From JBBDXI01 sp040902425 (GTDB lineage Bacteria > Planctomycetota > Phycisphaerae > Phycisphaerales > UBA1924): a stretch of 18,466 bases of DNA. The translations under genes were made by a program, and so were the position numbers. The DNA lies in assembly GCA_040902425.1 (NCBI GenBank), contig JBBDXI010000084.1, positions 1 through 18,466 on the forward strand, read 5' to 3'. The notes under the pieces were generated by a model, which saw only the letters and a program-made list of their open reading frames with translations, ran no database searches and was not told the origin of the DNA. Of this stretch, positions 11,952 to 18,370 are shown piece by piece; within the stretch, counting starts at the first letter, position 1; each line of letters starts with the position of its first letter.

Positions 11952-13388
11952 TTGCTGCCACGAGCGCTGCTGGATGAACTGCGGTGCCCGTACTGCGGGG
12001 GCGGGCTGGCGCTGGCGGCGGAGGTGCGGGGCGAGGGCGCGGGGGTGAGCGACGGGATCGTGCGCTGCGCCTGCGGCGAGTCGCCGGTGCTGGAGGGGAC
12101 GCTCTGGCTGAACAAGCGGGTGGATGGGCACATCATGGGGGACCCGCCGGCGGTGGCGGCGGCGCTGGCGCGGCTGCGCGAGGGGGATGCCGAGGGGGCG
12201 ATGGTGGAGGCGCTGCTGGATGCGGCGCGGCACCCGCTGCGCCGGGCGGCGACGGGGCTGGGGCGGGCGGGGGTGCGGGCGCCGGCGCTGCTGGGGCCGG
12301 TGAAGCGGTGGGTGCGGGACCGGATCGTGCGCGACCGGACGCTCACGTTCGCGCGGGCGGTGTACCTGCTGCGGAACCGGCCGTACGCGGACTATCTGTA
12401 CCAGCGGTTCGCGAACCCCAGCCTGATGAGCGCGATCCCGCTGATCCTGCTGCTGTCCGGGGTCGCGGGCGGGCAGAGGGCGGGGGGGCAGGGGACGGGC
12501 GGGCGCGGCACGGGCGAGCCGAAGACGGCACGCCCGTGGCACCCCCGGGTTGTGGAGATCGGGGGCGGGGCGGGGCACGCGGCGTTCCTGATGGGGCGGT
12601 ACTTCCCGGGGCTGGAGGTGGTGTTGACGGATGGGGACTTCTCGAACCTGTTCATGGCGGGGCGGTATCTGGCGCCGGGGTCGGTGCGCATCTGCCTCGA
12701 TGCCGAGGCGCCGCTGCCGTTCGCGGATGGGTCGGCCGACGCCCTGTTCTCGATGGATGCGTTCCACTACATGAGGTCGAAGGTCGCGGTGGCCCGTGAG
12801 ATGCGGCGCGTGGCGAAGGCGGATGCCCTCTGGCTCCTGCCCCACCTGCACAACGCCCTGGGGTGGAACCCGTCGGCGGGGTACCCGCTGGCGCCGGGGG
12901 AGTACCTGCGGGTGTTCGCCCCGCTGGGGGTGCGCCTCTGGCCGCAGGGCGAGGTGCTGGAGCGGTTCGCGCGCGAGCAGGCCGTGGATCTGTCGCGGGC
13001 GGCGGAGCCGGGGGCGCTGGAGAAGGCCGATGCGCTGGCGATGGTCGCGGGGCCGGAGTCGCTGTGGCGGCGGCACGAGTTGGCGGAGGGGTACTTCAGG
13101 CTCGGGCCGGACCTGGGGCTCAACCCGCTGCTGCGGAGGGCCGCGGACGGCGCGGGGGATGCGCGGGGCGCGTCCGGGCTGTACCGGCCTGAATGGCCCA
13201 GCGAGGAGCTGCGGGCGGAATGTCTCGATGGGGCGGGGGTGATCCCGGCGAGCGTCCGTGTCGACCCCGGGCTGATCGCGAGGCTAGGGAAGGCCCCGCT
13301 GGGGGAGGCGGAGGCCGCGGAGGTGCGGGGGCTGATGAGGACCTTCTCGCTGGTCCCGCTTCCGGGGGCGTACGGGGAGGCGGGGTAG
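11952..13388 (+). CDS. SAM methyltransferase with N-terminal Trm112-like zinc ribbon
   Basis: 478 residues from a TTG at 11952 with GAGGG 7 nt upstream; no ATG is available. Residues 6-53 resemble a Trm112-type ribbon: LLDELRCPYCGG (C12, C15) and VRCACGESPVLEGTLWL (C39, C41). A helical region (60-170) leads to a class I methyltransferase core: VVEIGGGAGHAAFLM (about 200-214, SAM motif I), VVLTDGDFSNL (motif II), and a motif IV region ADALFSMDAFHYMRSK. A C-terminal extension of about 150 residues has no recognised domain. Residues 186-198 (GTGEPKTARPWHP) are encoded by a palindromic element also found in thiE, placed just before motif I in a Gly-rich linker. It may act in surface-sugar or lipid methylation, judging from similar ribbon-methyltransferase proteins, but the substrate is unknown. 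A strong terminator follows. Confidence 0.8.
   Translation: MLPRALLDELRCPYCGGGLALAAEVRGEGAGVSDGIVRCACGESPVLEGTLWLNKRVDGHIMGDPPAVAAALARLREGDAEGAMVEALLDAARHPLRRAATGLGRAGVRAPALLGPVKRWVRDRIVRDRTLTFARAVYLLRNRPYADYLYQRFANPSLMSAIPLILLLSGVAGGQRAGGQGTGGRGTGEPKTARPWHPRVVEIGGGAGHAAFLMGRYFPGLEVVLTDGDFSNLFMAGRYLAPGSVRICLDAEAPLPFADGSADALFSMDAFHYMRSKVAVAREMRRVAKADALWLLPHLHNALGWNPSAGYPLAPGEYLRVFAPLGVRLWPQGEVLERFAREQAVDLSRAAEPGALEKADALAMVAGPESLWRRHELAEGYFRLGPDLGLNPLLRRAADGAGDARGASGLYRPEWPSEELRAECLDGAGVIPASVRVDPGLIARLGKAPLGEAEAAEVRGLMRTFSLVPLPGAYGEAG
12507..12544. repeat. Palindromic element A, in frame in a methyltransferase
   Basis: 38 bp. Stem CACGGGCG (12509-12516) pairs with CGCCCGTG (12531-12538). After an A-A mismatch an inner stem GCCG/CGGC closes on the loop AAGA (12522-12525). 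The element starts GGCAC and ends GTGGCACCC. It differs from element B (16243-16280) at one base (A versus G in the loop). Confidence 0.75.
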
Positions 13389-13400
13389 AGTCCAAAATGA

Positions 13401-13426
13401 CCGATCGCCCCTTGCGGGGCGATCGG
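13401..13426. terminator. Bidirectional intrinsic terminator
   Basis: A perfect 11-bp stem, CCGATCGCCCC (13401-13411) and GGGGCGATCGG (13416-13426), with a 4-nt loop. On the minus strand it is followed by TCATTTTGG, a short T-tract; on the plus strand by GGTTGT. It separates the convergent stops at 13388 and 13455 and is the best terminator in the window. Confidence 0.8.
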
Positions 13427-13454
13427 GGTTGTGCCGGTAATGAGAGGCGCCGGC

Positions 13455-14180
13455 TCAGCGGCGGCGGCGAGCGGCCAGCAAGCCGCCGAGGGCGAGGAGG
13501 GCCGAAACGCCCGGGGCGGGGATCAGCGCCAGGTTGTCATAGAAGATGGCGCCGGAGTTGTTGGCGAAGAGGTCCACCGCGGCCAGCGCGTTCGCGCCGG
13601 TCGCGTTGCCGCGCTTCCAGCTCGTGGCCATCACGAGCGTGTTGTTGTAGTAGATGCTCTGGGTGTCGGCGGTGAGATCGAAGTCCACGCGGAAGGGGAT
13701 CCAGGCATCGCGGACGACCGGGATGGAGAGGCTCCCGGGCGAAGGGTTGACGTTGCCGCCCGCGAGGCTGTCGTACGCCAGCCCGGTGGCGAGGTTGAAG
13801 GTGAGCTGGCTGCTCCAGCGATAGTCGGCGGCGGTGCCGTTGTCCAGGTACTTGTTCAGCAGGATGAAGTAGGTGTGACCGGTCGTGAGGCCCGAGGGGA
13901 TGAAGACGTCCCCGCCGTAGGACCACTGGCCCGAGGTATAGCCGGCGTACTCGCGGACCGAGTCGGCGCCGCCGTTGATCTGCTGCGAGTTGGGAGCGCT
14001 GTTGAAGACGTTGTTGGTGACCAGCCCGGCCGCGGCGGGCGTGTTGTCCCAGCCTTTCCAGCCGCCCTGTCCGTTGATGGTGCCGATGGAATAGGTGTCG
14101 AAGTTGTCCGACCACTGCGCGGAGGCGGTGGCGGCAGCACTGGCGACAGCCGCGAACACGACAATCACACGAGTTCTCAT
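13455..14180 (-). CDS. Exported protein with PEP-CTERM-like tail, sandwich fold
   Basis: 241 residues. Signal peptide MRTRVIVVFAAVASAAATASA, then QWSDNFDTYSIGTINGQGGWKGWDN. This DNFD-SY...QGGW opening is typical of secreted concanavalin/LamG-like sandwich proteins of Planctomycetota. The body is rich in Asn/Gly/Tyr and alternating strands (TGHTYFILLNKY, WIPFRVDFDL, QSIYYNNTLV). The tail IPAPGVSALLALGGLLAARRRR has the PEP-CTERM layout: Pro-rich motif, hydrophobic helix, Arg cluster. The motif is PAP rather than PEP, a variant frequent in this class. The ATG at 14180 has GGGAGA 5-6 nt upstream. No catalytic motif; probable surface-anchored or matrix protein. The bidirectional terminator lies just after its stop. 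Confidence 0.82.
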   Translation of the reverse strand: MRTRVIVVFAAVASAAATASAQWSDNFDTYSIGTINGQGGWKGWDNTPAAAGLVTNNVFNSAPNSQQINGGADSVREYAGYTSGQWSYGGDVFIPSGLTTGHTYFILLNKYLDNGTAADYRWSSQLTFNLATGLAYDSLAGGNVNPSPGSLSIPVVRDAWIPFRVDFDLTADTQSIYYNNTLVMATSWKRGNATGANALAAVDLFANNSGAIFYDNLALIPAPGVSALLALGGLLAARRRR

Positions 14181-14255
14181 GGTCTCTCCCGCTATTGAGG
14201 CACATCCAAGGAAGAGTCGCCGGAGGGGCCTCCGACGGGTGTGCCTATGGCGACC

Positions 14256-14261
14256 ACGCTA
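14256..14261 (-). promoter_or_regulatory. Candidate -10 box TAGCGT for the PEP-CTERM-like gene
   Basis: Minus strand CGGTAGCGT, 75 nt before the ATG. The CGGTAG context is shared with zwf and the gene at 3609. A/T-rich sequence including TTTTGT lies at the -35 distance. The leader contains a CGGAGG-GG-CCTCCG hairpin (14221-14234). Confidence 0.38.
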
Positions 14262-14284
14262 CCGAGAAGCGGTCGAAAACAAAA

Positions 14285-14306
14285 GGTTTTTCTGGGGTTT
14301 TCCTGG
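14285..14306. repeat. 11-bp tandem direct repeat upstream of the PEP-CTERM-like gene
   Basis: GGTTTTTCTGG (14285-14295) and GGTTTTCCTGG (14296-14306) differ at one base. They lie upstream of the candidate promoter at 14256 in an unusually A/T-rich tract, one helical turn apart, as expected of a regulator-binding site. The word CAGAAAA (minus strand) recalls the palindrome at 1646. Confidence 0.45.
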
Positions 14307-14343
14307 CCCGGTAACCAAGTAGCGTTTTGTGCGGGTCAGCCCG

Positions 14344-15396
14344 TCAAGCTGGGTGGTCTGGAGACGGCGGCTGGAGCGGGTCCGGCCGGTAGAGCTTGGT
14401 GGACAGGGCCCACTGCTTCTCGGTGAAGTTCCCGCCGAGGTGGGCCACGGGGTGCTCGGGGCGCGCGGCCGCAAGGGCCATGGTGGTCTTGGCGTCCACG
14501 TTGTCGAGGAGGCTGACGAGGATGGCCTCGGGGGTGGAGGGGATCTTCACCGCCCCGAACTCCGGCTGGCCGTGGTGGCTGAGGATGATGTGCTCCAGCA
14601 CCATGAGGCAGCCGCGGGGGAAGCGGAGGCCCTGGTCGCGCATGAGGTGGTGGGCCTTGTCGCGGAGCATGAGCACGCCGTCCACGATGTGGCCGACGAG
14701 CTCGCCCCGGTCGGAGTAGGCGAAGGTGCGGTCGAAGACCAGCTCGCGGGTCTTGCCGATGTCGTGGAGGAAGAGGCCCATCATGACCAGGTCGCGGCTG
14801 ATCCGCGGGTACAGCGGGCAGACGGCGTCGGCGAGCTTGAGCAGGCCGAGGGTGTGCTCGAGGAGGCCGCCGAGGTAGGCGTGGTGCAGGTTCCGCGCGG
14901 CGGGGCAGCGCTGGAAGGCGGACATGAGGGGCTGGTCGGCGAGGAACTCCCGGGCGAGGGCCTTCATCGACGGGTGCTGGAGCGTGTCGAGCAGTGCGGT
15001 CAACTCGGCGAACATCTCCGCGGCGGGGCGCTTGGCGCAGGGGAGCAGGTCGTGGAGCTCGTCGGGGGACGGCTCGTGGACCTGGATGGCGTGGATGATC
15101 ATCTGGAGCTCGCCCTGGTAGGGCTGGGTCTCGCCCTCGATCCAGACGAACCCGTCGGTGGGGAGCGACGCGAAGGCGCCCTCTTCGATGGTCCACATGC
15201 GCCCGGGCATGTCGCCGGTCTTGTCGCCGATCAGGCAGCGGAGGTAGTTCTTCTCGCTGCGGGTCTTGCCGAGCTGGGCGTTGGCGATGGAAAAAGGGCC
15301 GGTGATGCGCTCGGCGCGCCCGGTGGCCCGCAGGTCGGCGATGAAGCGGCGGGCGACCTTCGGGGGGGATGAAGGGGGAGTCGAGGTCTGGGTCAT
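14344..15396 (-). CDS. 3'-5' exoribonuclease of the YhaM type (OB fold plus HD domain)
   Basis: 350 residues. Residues about 30-110 form an OB-like nucleic-acid-binding domain (GPFSIANAQLGKTRSEKNYLRCLIGDKTGDMPGRMW). Residues about 165-305 form an HD phosphohydrolase domain with the metal ligands in order: H171/H172 (NLHHAYLGGLLEHT), H181, H211-D212 (LFLHDIGKTREL), H274/H275 (ILSHHG) and D298 (LLDNVDAKT). This order and length match YhaM/CbfA, a metal-dependent nuclease that trims RNA (and single-stranded DNA) from the 3' end. The final 40 residues are Pro-rich and species-specific. The ATG at 15396 is chosen because TACGAT ends 5 nt upstream and the frame before it is low-complexity sequence read from the large inverted repeat. 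Cytoplasmic. Confidence 0.87.
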   Translation of the reverse strand: MTQTSTPPSSPPKVARRFIADLRATGRAERITGPFSIANAQLGKTRSEKNYLRCLIGDKTGDMPGRMWTIEEGAFASLPTDGFVWIEGETQPYQGELQMIIHAIQVHEPSPDELHDLLPCAKRPAAEMFAELTALLDTLQHPSMKALAREFLADQPLMSAFQRCPAARNLHHAYLGGLLEHTLGLLKLADAVCPLYPRISRDLVMMGLFLHDIGKTRELVFDRTFAYSDRGELVGHIVDGVLMLRDKAHHLMRDQGLRFPRGCLMVLEHIILSHHGQPEFGAVKIPSTPEAILVSLLDNVDAKTTMALAAARPEHPVAHLGGNFTEKQWALSTKLYRPDPLQPPSPDHPA

Positions 15397-15401
15397 GGGG
15401 G

Positions 15402-15407
15402 ATCGTA
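15402..15407 (-). promoter_or_regulatory. -10 box TACGAT, leaderless start of YhaM-type gene
   Basis: Minus strand: CCCTACGAT, five cytosines, ATG at 15396. No Shine-Dalgarno. The box lies 12 bp from the arm of the large inverted repeat. Confidence 0.5.
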
Positions 15408-15418
15408 GGGAGAAGGCG

Positions 15419-15535
15419 AACTCAGAGGGACCAGAGAGTCCAGAGGAACCAGAGAGCTGAGGGTGGCGCGGACCGGGCTCCGCGCTTCTCTCCGGAGTCC
15501 TCTGGTCCCTCTGGACTCTCTGGTCCCTCTGAGTT
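15419..15535. repeat. 117-bp inverted repeat with 36-bp arms
   Basis: The left arm (15419-15454, beginning AACTCAGAGGGACCAGAG) and right arm (15500-15535, ending GGTCCCTCTGAGTT) are reverse complements at 35 of 36 positions. Between them is a second hairpin, GCGCGGA (15466-15472) and TCCGCGC (15479-15485) with loop CCGGGC. Each arm is itself built of repeated words (GGACCAGAGAG, CCAGAGG). It fills the gap between thiE and the YhaM-type gene and would fold into a very stable structure in RNA from either strand. Confidence 0.85.
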
Positions 15536-15541
15536 TCCGCC

Positions 15542-16633
15542 TTATCCCAGCGCCGCAAGGAGCGCTCGGCACACCGCGGCGGGATCGCGCGCGGAGCAGA
15601 CCGCTGAACTCACGGCAACGCCTTTGCACCCCGCGGCTGCGAGGGCTGGGGCGTTGCCCGGCGTGATGCCGCCGATGGCAAGGTGGGTTCGCTGGGCGAG
15701 GATGGGGTCGGCGAGGTAGTCGCGGATGAGGGCGGGGCCGGCGAGTGTGGGCTTGTGCTTGGTGGTGGTGGGGAACATGGGGCCCAGGCCGCAGTAGTCA
15801 GCGCCGGCCCGGATGGCGGCGCGGGCCTGGTCGGCGTTGGCGGCGGAGAGGCCGATAAGGAGGCGGTCGCCGGCGAGTCGGCGGGCGTCGTGTATAGGTA
15901 TGTCTGACTGCCCGAGGTGCACGCCGTCGGCCCCGGCGAGGAGGGCGATTTCCGGACGGTCGTTGATGATGACCGAGACGCCGCGGGGCCCGGCGAGCTC
16001 GACGAGGCGCCGGGCCCGGGCCAGGAGCTCGCGGTCGGGGAGGCCCTTCTCGCGGAGCTGGAGGCAGGCGGCGCCGGCGTCGATCGCGGCCGTGGCGACT
16101 TCGAGCCAGGGGCGGGCGCAGAGGGACTCGGTGAGGAGGAGGCAGAGGGGCCACTGGGGGCAGCGGCCCGTGGTGAGGGCGAGGGCGAGGCGCTGCTCGG
16201 CGGTGTAGGCGCGGTAGCGGAGGGACTCGAACTGGGAAGGAGGGCACGGGCGAGCCGAGGACGGCACGCCCGTGGCACCCGAGGCGGTCGGGGGCACGAG
16301 TTTCGTGGCCTCGTCGAGGGCACGGAGCGACTCGGAGAGGCGGGCGCCGGCGGCGAGGGCGAGGTCGCGGGGGGAGTCGCGGCGCGTCTCGGCCTCGGTG
16401 GAGGTCGTTGTGCCGACGTCGTGCTCGGTGTCGCGGCTGGCCAGGAGCATCCCGCGGTCGAGGCCGCGCTCGGCCAGGGCGTCGAGGGCGGCGCGGAGGT
16501 CGTGCCGGAGGGCCTTGAGGTCGGCGGAGAGCGCGGCGTCGTCGAGCGCGAAGCGGGCGAGGTCCTCCATCATGCGGAGGGCCTCGCGGGCGCGGTTGGC
16601 GTTGGCGTCGATGAGGCGGGCGAGGGGGTGCAC
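15542..16633 (-). CDS. thiE: ThiD2-ThiE fusion, thiamine phosphate synthase
   Basis: 363 residues from a GTG at 16633. Residues 1-145 resemble the ThiD2 domain found fused to ThiE in cyanobacteria and Planctomycetota: LIDANANRAREALRMMEDLARFAL (8-30), LASRDTEHDVGT (64-75), RLSESLRALDEATKL (98-112), FESLRYRAYTAEQRL (135-149). ThiD2 is reported to phosphorylate HMP-phosphate. From about 155 comes ThiE, which joins HMP pyrophosphate to thiazole phosphate: CLQLREK, INDRPEIALLAGADGVHLGQSDIP, GLSAANADQARAAIRAGADYCGLGPMFPTTTK and AIGGITPGNAPAL...GVAVSSAV. Residues 118-131 (SGATGVPSSARPCP) are encoded by a palindromic element inserted inside the ThiD2 part. No thiamine riboswitch was recognised in the short upstream gap. 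TACCCT 6 nt before the GTG supports a leaderless start. Confidence 0.9.
   Translation of the reverse strand: MHPLARLIDANANRAREALRMMEDLARFALDDAALSADLKALRHDLRAALDALAERGLDRGMLLASRDTEHDVGTTTSTEAETRRDSPRDLALAAGARLSESLRALDEATKLVPPTASGATGVPSSARPCPPSQFESLRYRAYTAEQRLALALTTGRCPQWPLCLLLTESLCARPWLEVATAAIDAGAACLQLREKGLPDRELLARARRLVELAGPRGVSVIINDRPEIALLAGADGVHLGQSDIPIHDARRLAGDRLLIGLSAANADQARAAIRAGADYCGLGPMFPTTTKHKPTLAGPALIRDYLADPILAQRTHLAIGGITPGNAPALAAAGCKGVAVSSAVCSARDPAAVCRALLAALG
16243..16280. repeat. Palindromic element B, in frame in thiE
   Basis: 38 bp, identical to element A (12507-12544) except one loop base. Here it is translated from the opposite strand, giving SGATGVPSSARPCP instead of GTGEPKTARPWHP. 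Both readings are free of stops. Confidence 0.75.
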
Positions 16634-16639
16634 AGCGGA

Positions 16640-16645
16640 AGGGTA
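16640..16645 (-). promoter_or_regulatory. -10 box TACCCT, leaderless start of thiE
   Basis: Minus strand: CGATACCCT, six bases (TCCGCT), GTG at 16633. No Shine-Dalgarno. The box is a poorer match than the TACACT examples. Confidence 0.42.
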
Positions 16646-16650
16646 TCGCT

Positions 16651-16688
16651 CGCACGGGCAAGCCCAGAGCGGCTTGCCCATGCCACCC
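16651..16688. repeat. Palindromic element C between thiE and zwf
   Basis: Perfect 9-bp stem GGGCAAGCC (16656-16664) and GGCTTGCCC (16671-16679) around the loop CAGAGC. It begins GCACGGGC and ends ATGCCACCC, a variant of the family ends. It occupies most of the divergent promoter region. Its right arm places TTGCCC 19 nt before the zwf -10 box. Confidence 0.65.
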
Positions 16689-16698
16689 GACCTTCCGG

Positions 16699-16704
16699 TA
16701 GCAT
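16699..16704 (+). promoter_or_regulatory. -10 box TAGCAT, leaderless start of zwf
   Basis: CGGTAGCAT is followed by seven bases and the ATG at 16712. The box overlaps an earlier in-frame ATG (16703), which is therefore disfavoured as the start. Confidence 0.5.
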
Positions 16705-16711
16705 GGCCCGC

Positions 16712-18274
16712 ATGCCCGCACCCGACCCGTGCATCCTGGTGATCTTCGGCGCCTCGGGGGACCTCACCGGGCGGAAGCTGATCCCGGCGCTGTACGACCT
16801 GTCGAAGACCGGTGGTGCGCACGGCCAGCTGCCGGAGCGGTTCGCGGTGATCGGCGTCTCGCGGACGGCGATGAGCGACGATGAGTTCCGCGGCAAGATG
16901 CGCGAGTCGGCCCGGAAGCACGCGGCGTCGTACGACGACGCGTCGTGGAACGCCTTTGTGCCCAAGGTGCACTACCAGGTGGGCGACGCCGCGAAGATCG
17001 ACTGCTACCCGGGGCTGATGAAGCGCATCGAGGATGTGGACCGGACGCTCCGGGTTGCACGGGAGGGGTGCGCCCCGAACCTGCTGCTGTACCTGTCGGT
17101 GGCCCCGCAGCTCTACGAGCCGATCATCGCGGCCGTCGGGGAGTCGGGGCTGGTGACGGAGGGGAAGCGCTGGTGCTCGATCAACCCGGCGGAGACGGCG
17201 TGGCAGCGGATCATCATCGAGAAGCCCTTCGGGGAGGACCTGCACTCGGCGCGCTCGCTGAACCGGGCCCTGGGGCGGGTGTTCGAGGAGGAGGCGATCT
17301 ACCGCATCGACCACTACCTGGGGAAGGAGCTGGTGCAGAACATCCTGGTGCTGCGGTTCGCCAACAGCATCTTCGAGCCGGTGTGGAACCGCCAGCACAT
17401 CGACCACATCCAGCTGACGGCGGCGGAGACGCTGGGGGTGGGCTCGCGGGCCGGCACGTTCTACGACGGGGCGGGGGCGCTGCGCGACATGATCCAGAGC
17501 CACCTGCTGCAGGTGATGGCGCTGGTGGCCATCGAGCCGCCGAGCGTCTTCGAGGCCGCGCCGAGCATGCGGGAGAAGATCAAGCTGTTCGACAGCGCCC
17601 GGGTGACCGCGGCGGCCCGGGTCGCGCGCAACGGCGTGTTCGGGCGCTACGGGCGCGGCGCGGGCCCGGAGGGAAGGGTCGAGCCGGCGTACACCGAAGA
17701 GAAGGGCGTGGACCCGGCGCGGAAGACCGAGACGTACGCGGCCATCCGCCTGGAGATCGACAACTGGCGCTGGGAGGGGGTGCCGTTCTACCTGCGGAGC
17801 GGGAAGAAGCTGTCGAAGAAGCTGACGGAGGTGGTGGTGCAGTTCCGCCGGCCGCCGACGAACCTGTTCCGGCGGAACGGGCGCGGGGGCGGCGCGGGCG
17901 ACGGCGGGGGGCTGCCGGGGAACCGGCTGGTGATCAACATCGCGCCGCGCGAGGGGCTGGAGCTGAGCGTGCTGGGGAAGGTGCCGGGGCAGGGCCTGAA
18001 GTTCGAGGAGGCGCACCTTTCGCTGGACTACCTGGAGCGGTTCGGGGGGGAGCAGGTGGACGCGTACGGCCCGCTGCTGCTGGACGCGATGCGCGGCGAC
18101 CGGACGCTGTTCAAGCACCGCGACGAGGTGGAGGGCGGGTGGCGGATTGTGCAGCCGTTCCTGGAGAACCGCGATCTGAGAGATTCGATCGAGGAGTACG
18201 CGCCGGGGAGTTGGGGGCCGCGGGGGGCCGATGAGCTGCTGGCGCGGGACGGGCGGGCGTGGCACAACCCGTGA
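16712..18274 (+). CDS. zwf: Glucose-6-phosphate 1-dehydrogenase
   Basis: 520 residues. It oxidises glucose 6-phosphate to 6-phosphogluconolactone with NADP+ (or NAD+), the first step of the oxidative pentose phosphate pathway, in the cytoplasm. The N-terminal Rossmann motif is VIFGASGDLTGRKLIPALYDL (10-30). The conserved EKPFG lies at 170-174, and the substrate-binding active-site motif RIDHYLGKELVQN at 198-210 contains the catalytic His. FANSIFEPVWNRQHIDHIQLT and DMIQSHLLQVMALVAIEPP follow as in all members, and RSGKKLSKKLTEVVVQF is in the C-terminal domain. Length is usual, slightly extended by a Gly/Arg-rich insert (RRNGRGGGAGDGGGLPGN). An alternative ATG at 16703 adds MAR but falls inside the -10 box. 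Divergent from thiE. No 6-phosphogluconolactonase or gnd gene is in the window. Confidence 0.96.
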   Translation: MPAPDPCILVIFGASGDLTGRKLIPALYDLSKTGGAHGQLPERFAVIGVSRTAMSDDEFRGKMRESARKHAASYDDASWNAFVPKVHYQVGDAAKIDCYPGLMKRIEDVDRTLRVAREGCAPNLLLYLSVAPQLYEPIIAAVGESGLVTEGKRWCSINPAETAWQRIIIEKPFGEDLHSARSLNRALGRVFEEEAIYRIDHYLGKELVQNILVLRFANSIFEPVWNRQHIDHIQLTAAETLGVGSRAGTFYDGAGALRDMIQSHLLQVMALVAIEPPSVFEAAPSMREKIKLFDSARVTAAARVARNGVFGRYGRGAGPEGRVEPAYTEEKGVDPARKTETYAAIRLEIDNWRWEGVPFYLRSGKKLSKKLTEVVVQFRRPPTNLFRRNGRGGGAGDGGGLPGNRLVINIAPREGLELSVLGKVPGQGLKFEEAHLSLDYLERFGGEQVDAYGPLLLDAMRGDRTLFKHRDEVEGGWRIVQPFLENRDLRDSIEEYAPGSWGPRGADELLARDGRAWHNP

Positions 18275-18342
18275 AGGTCCCGGCATTAAGCTGGGCCGGC
18301 GCCGCCCGACGTGCCATGGCAGGGTCGGGACGTGGATTTCAG

Positions 18343-18370
18343 TTGCATAACCGGCGGGTCTTGGTATAAC
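18343..18370 (+). promoter_or_regulatory. Candidate sigma70-like promoter after zwf
   Basis: TTGCAT (18343-18348), a 16-nt spacer, and TATAAC (18365-18370). The word ATAACCG occurs twice, 20 bp apart. The sequence from 18275 to the window end contains no gene that can be supported, so this promoter probably serves a plus-strand gene beyond the edge. Confidence 0.5.

Noticed and set aside
9650..12346. Single 898-codon frame spanning the N run
   Set aside because: The frame is open only because Ns contain no stops. The part right of the gap is antisense to the methyltransferase at 11952.
15542..18286. 914-codon frame starting inside the zwf region
   Set aside because: Its first 550 residues are the reverse complement of zwf. 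The real thiE begins at GTG 16633.
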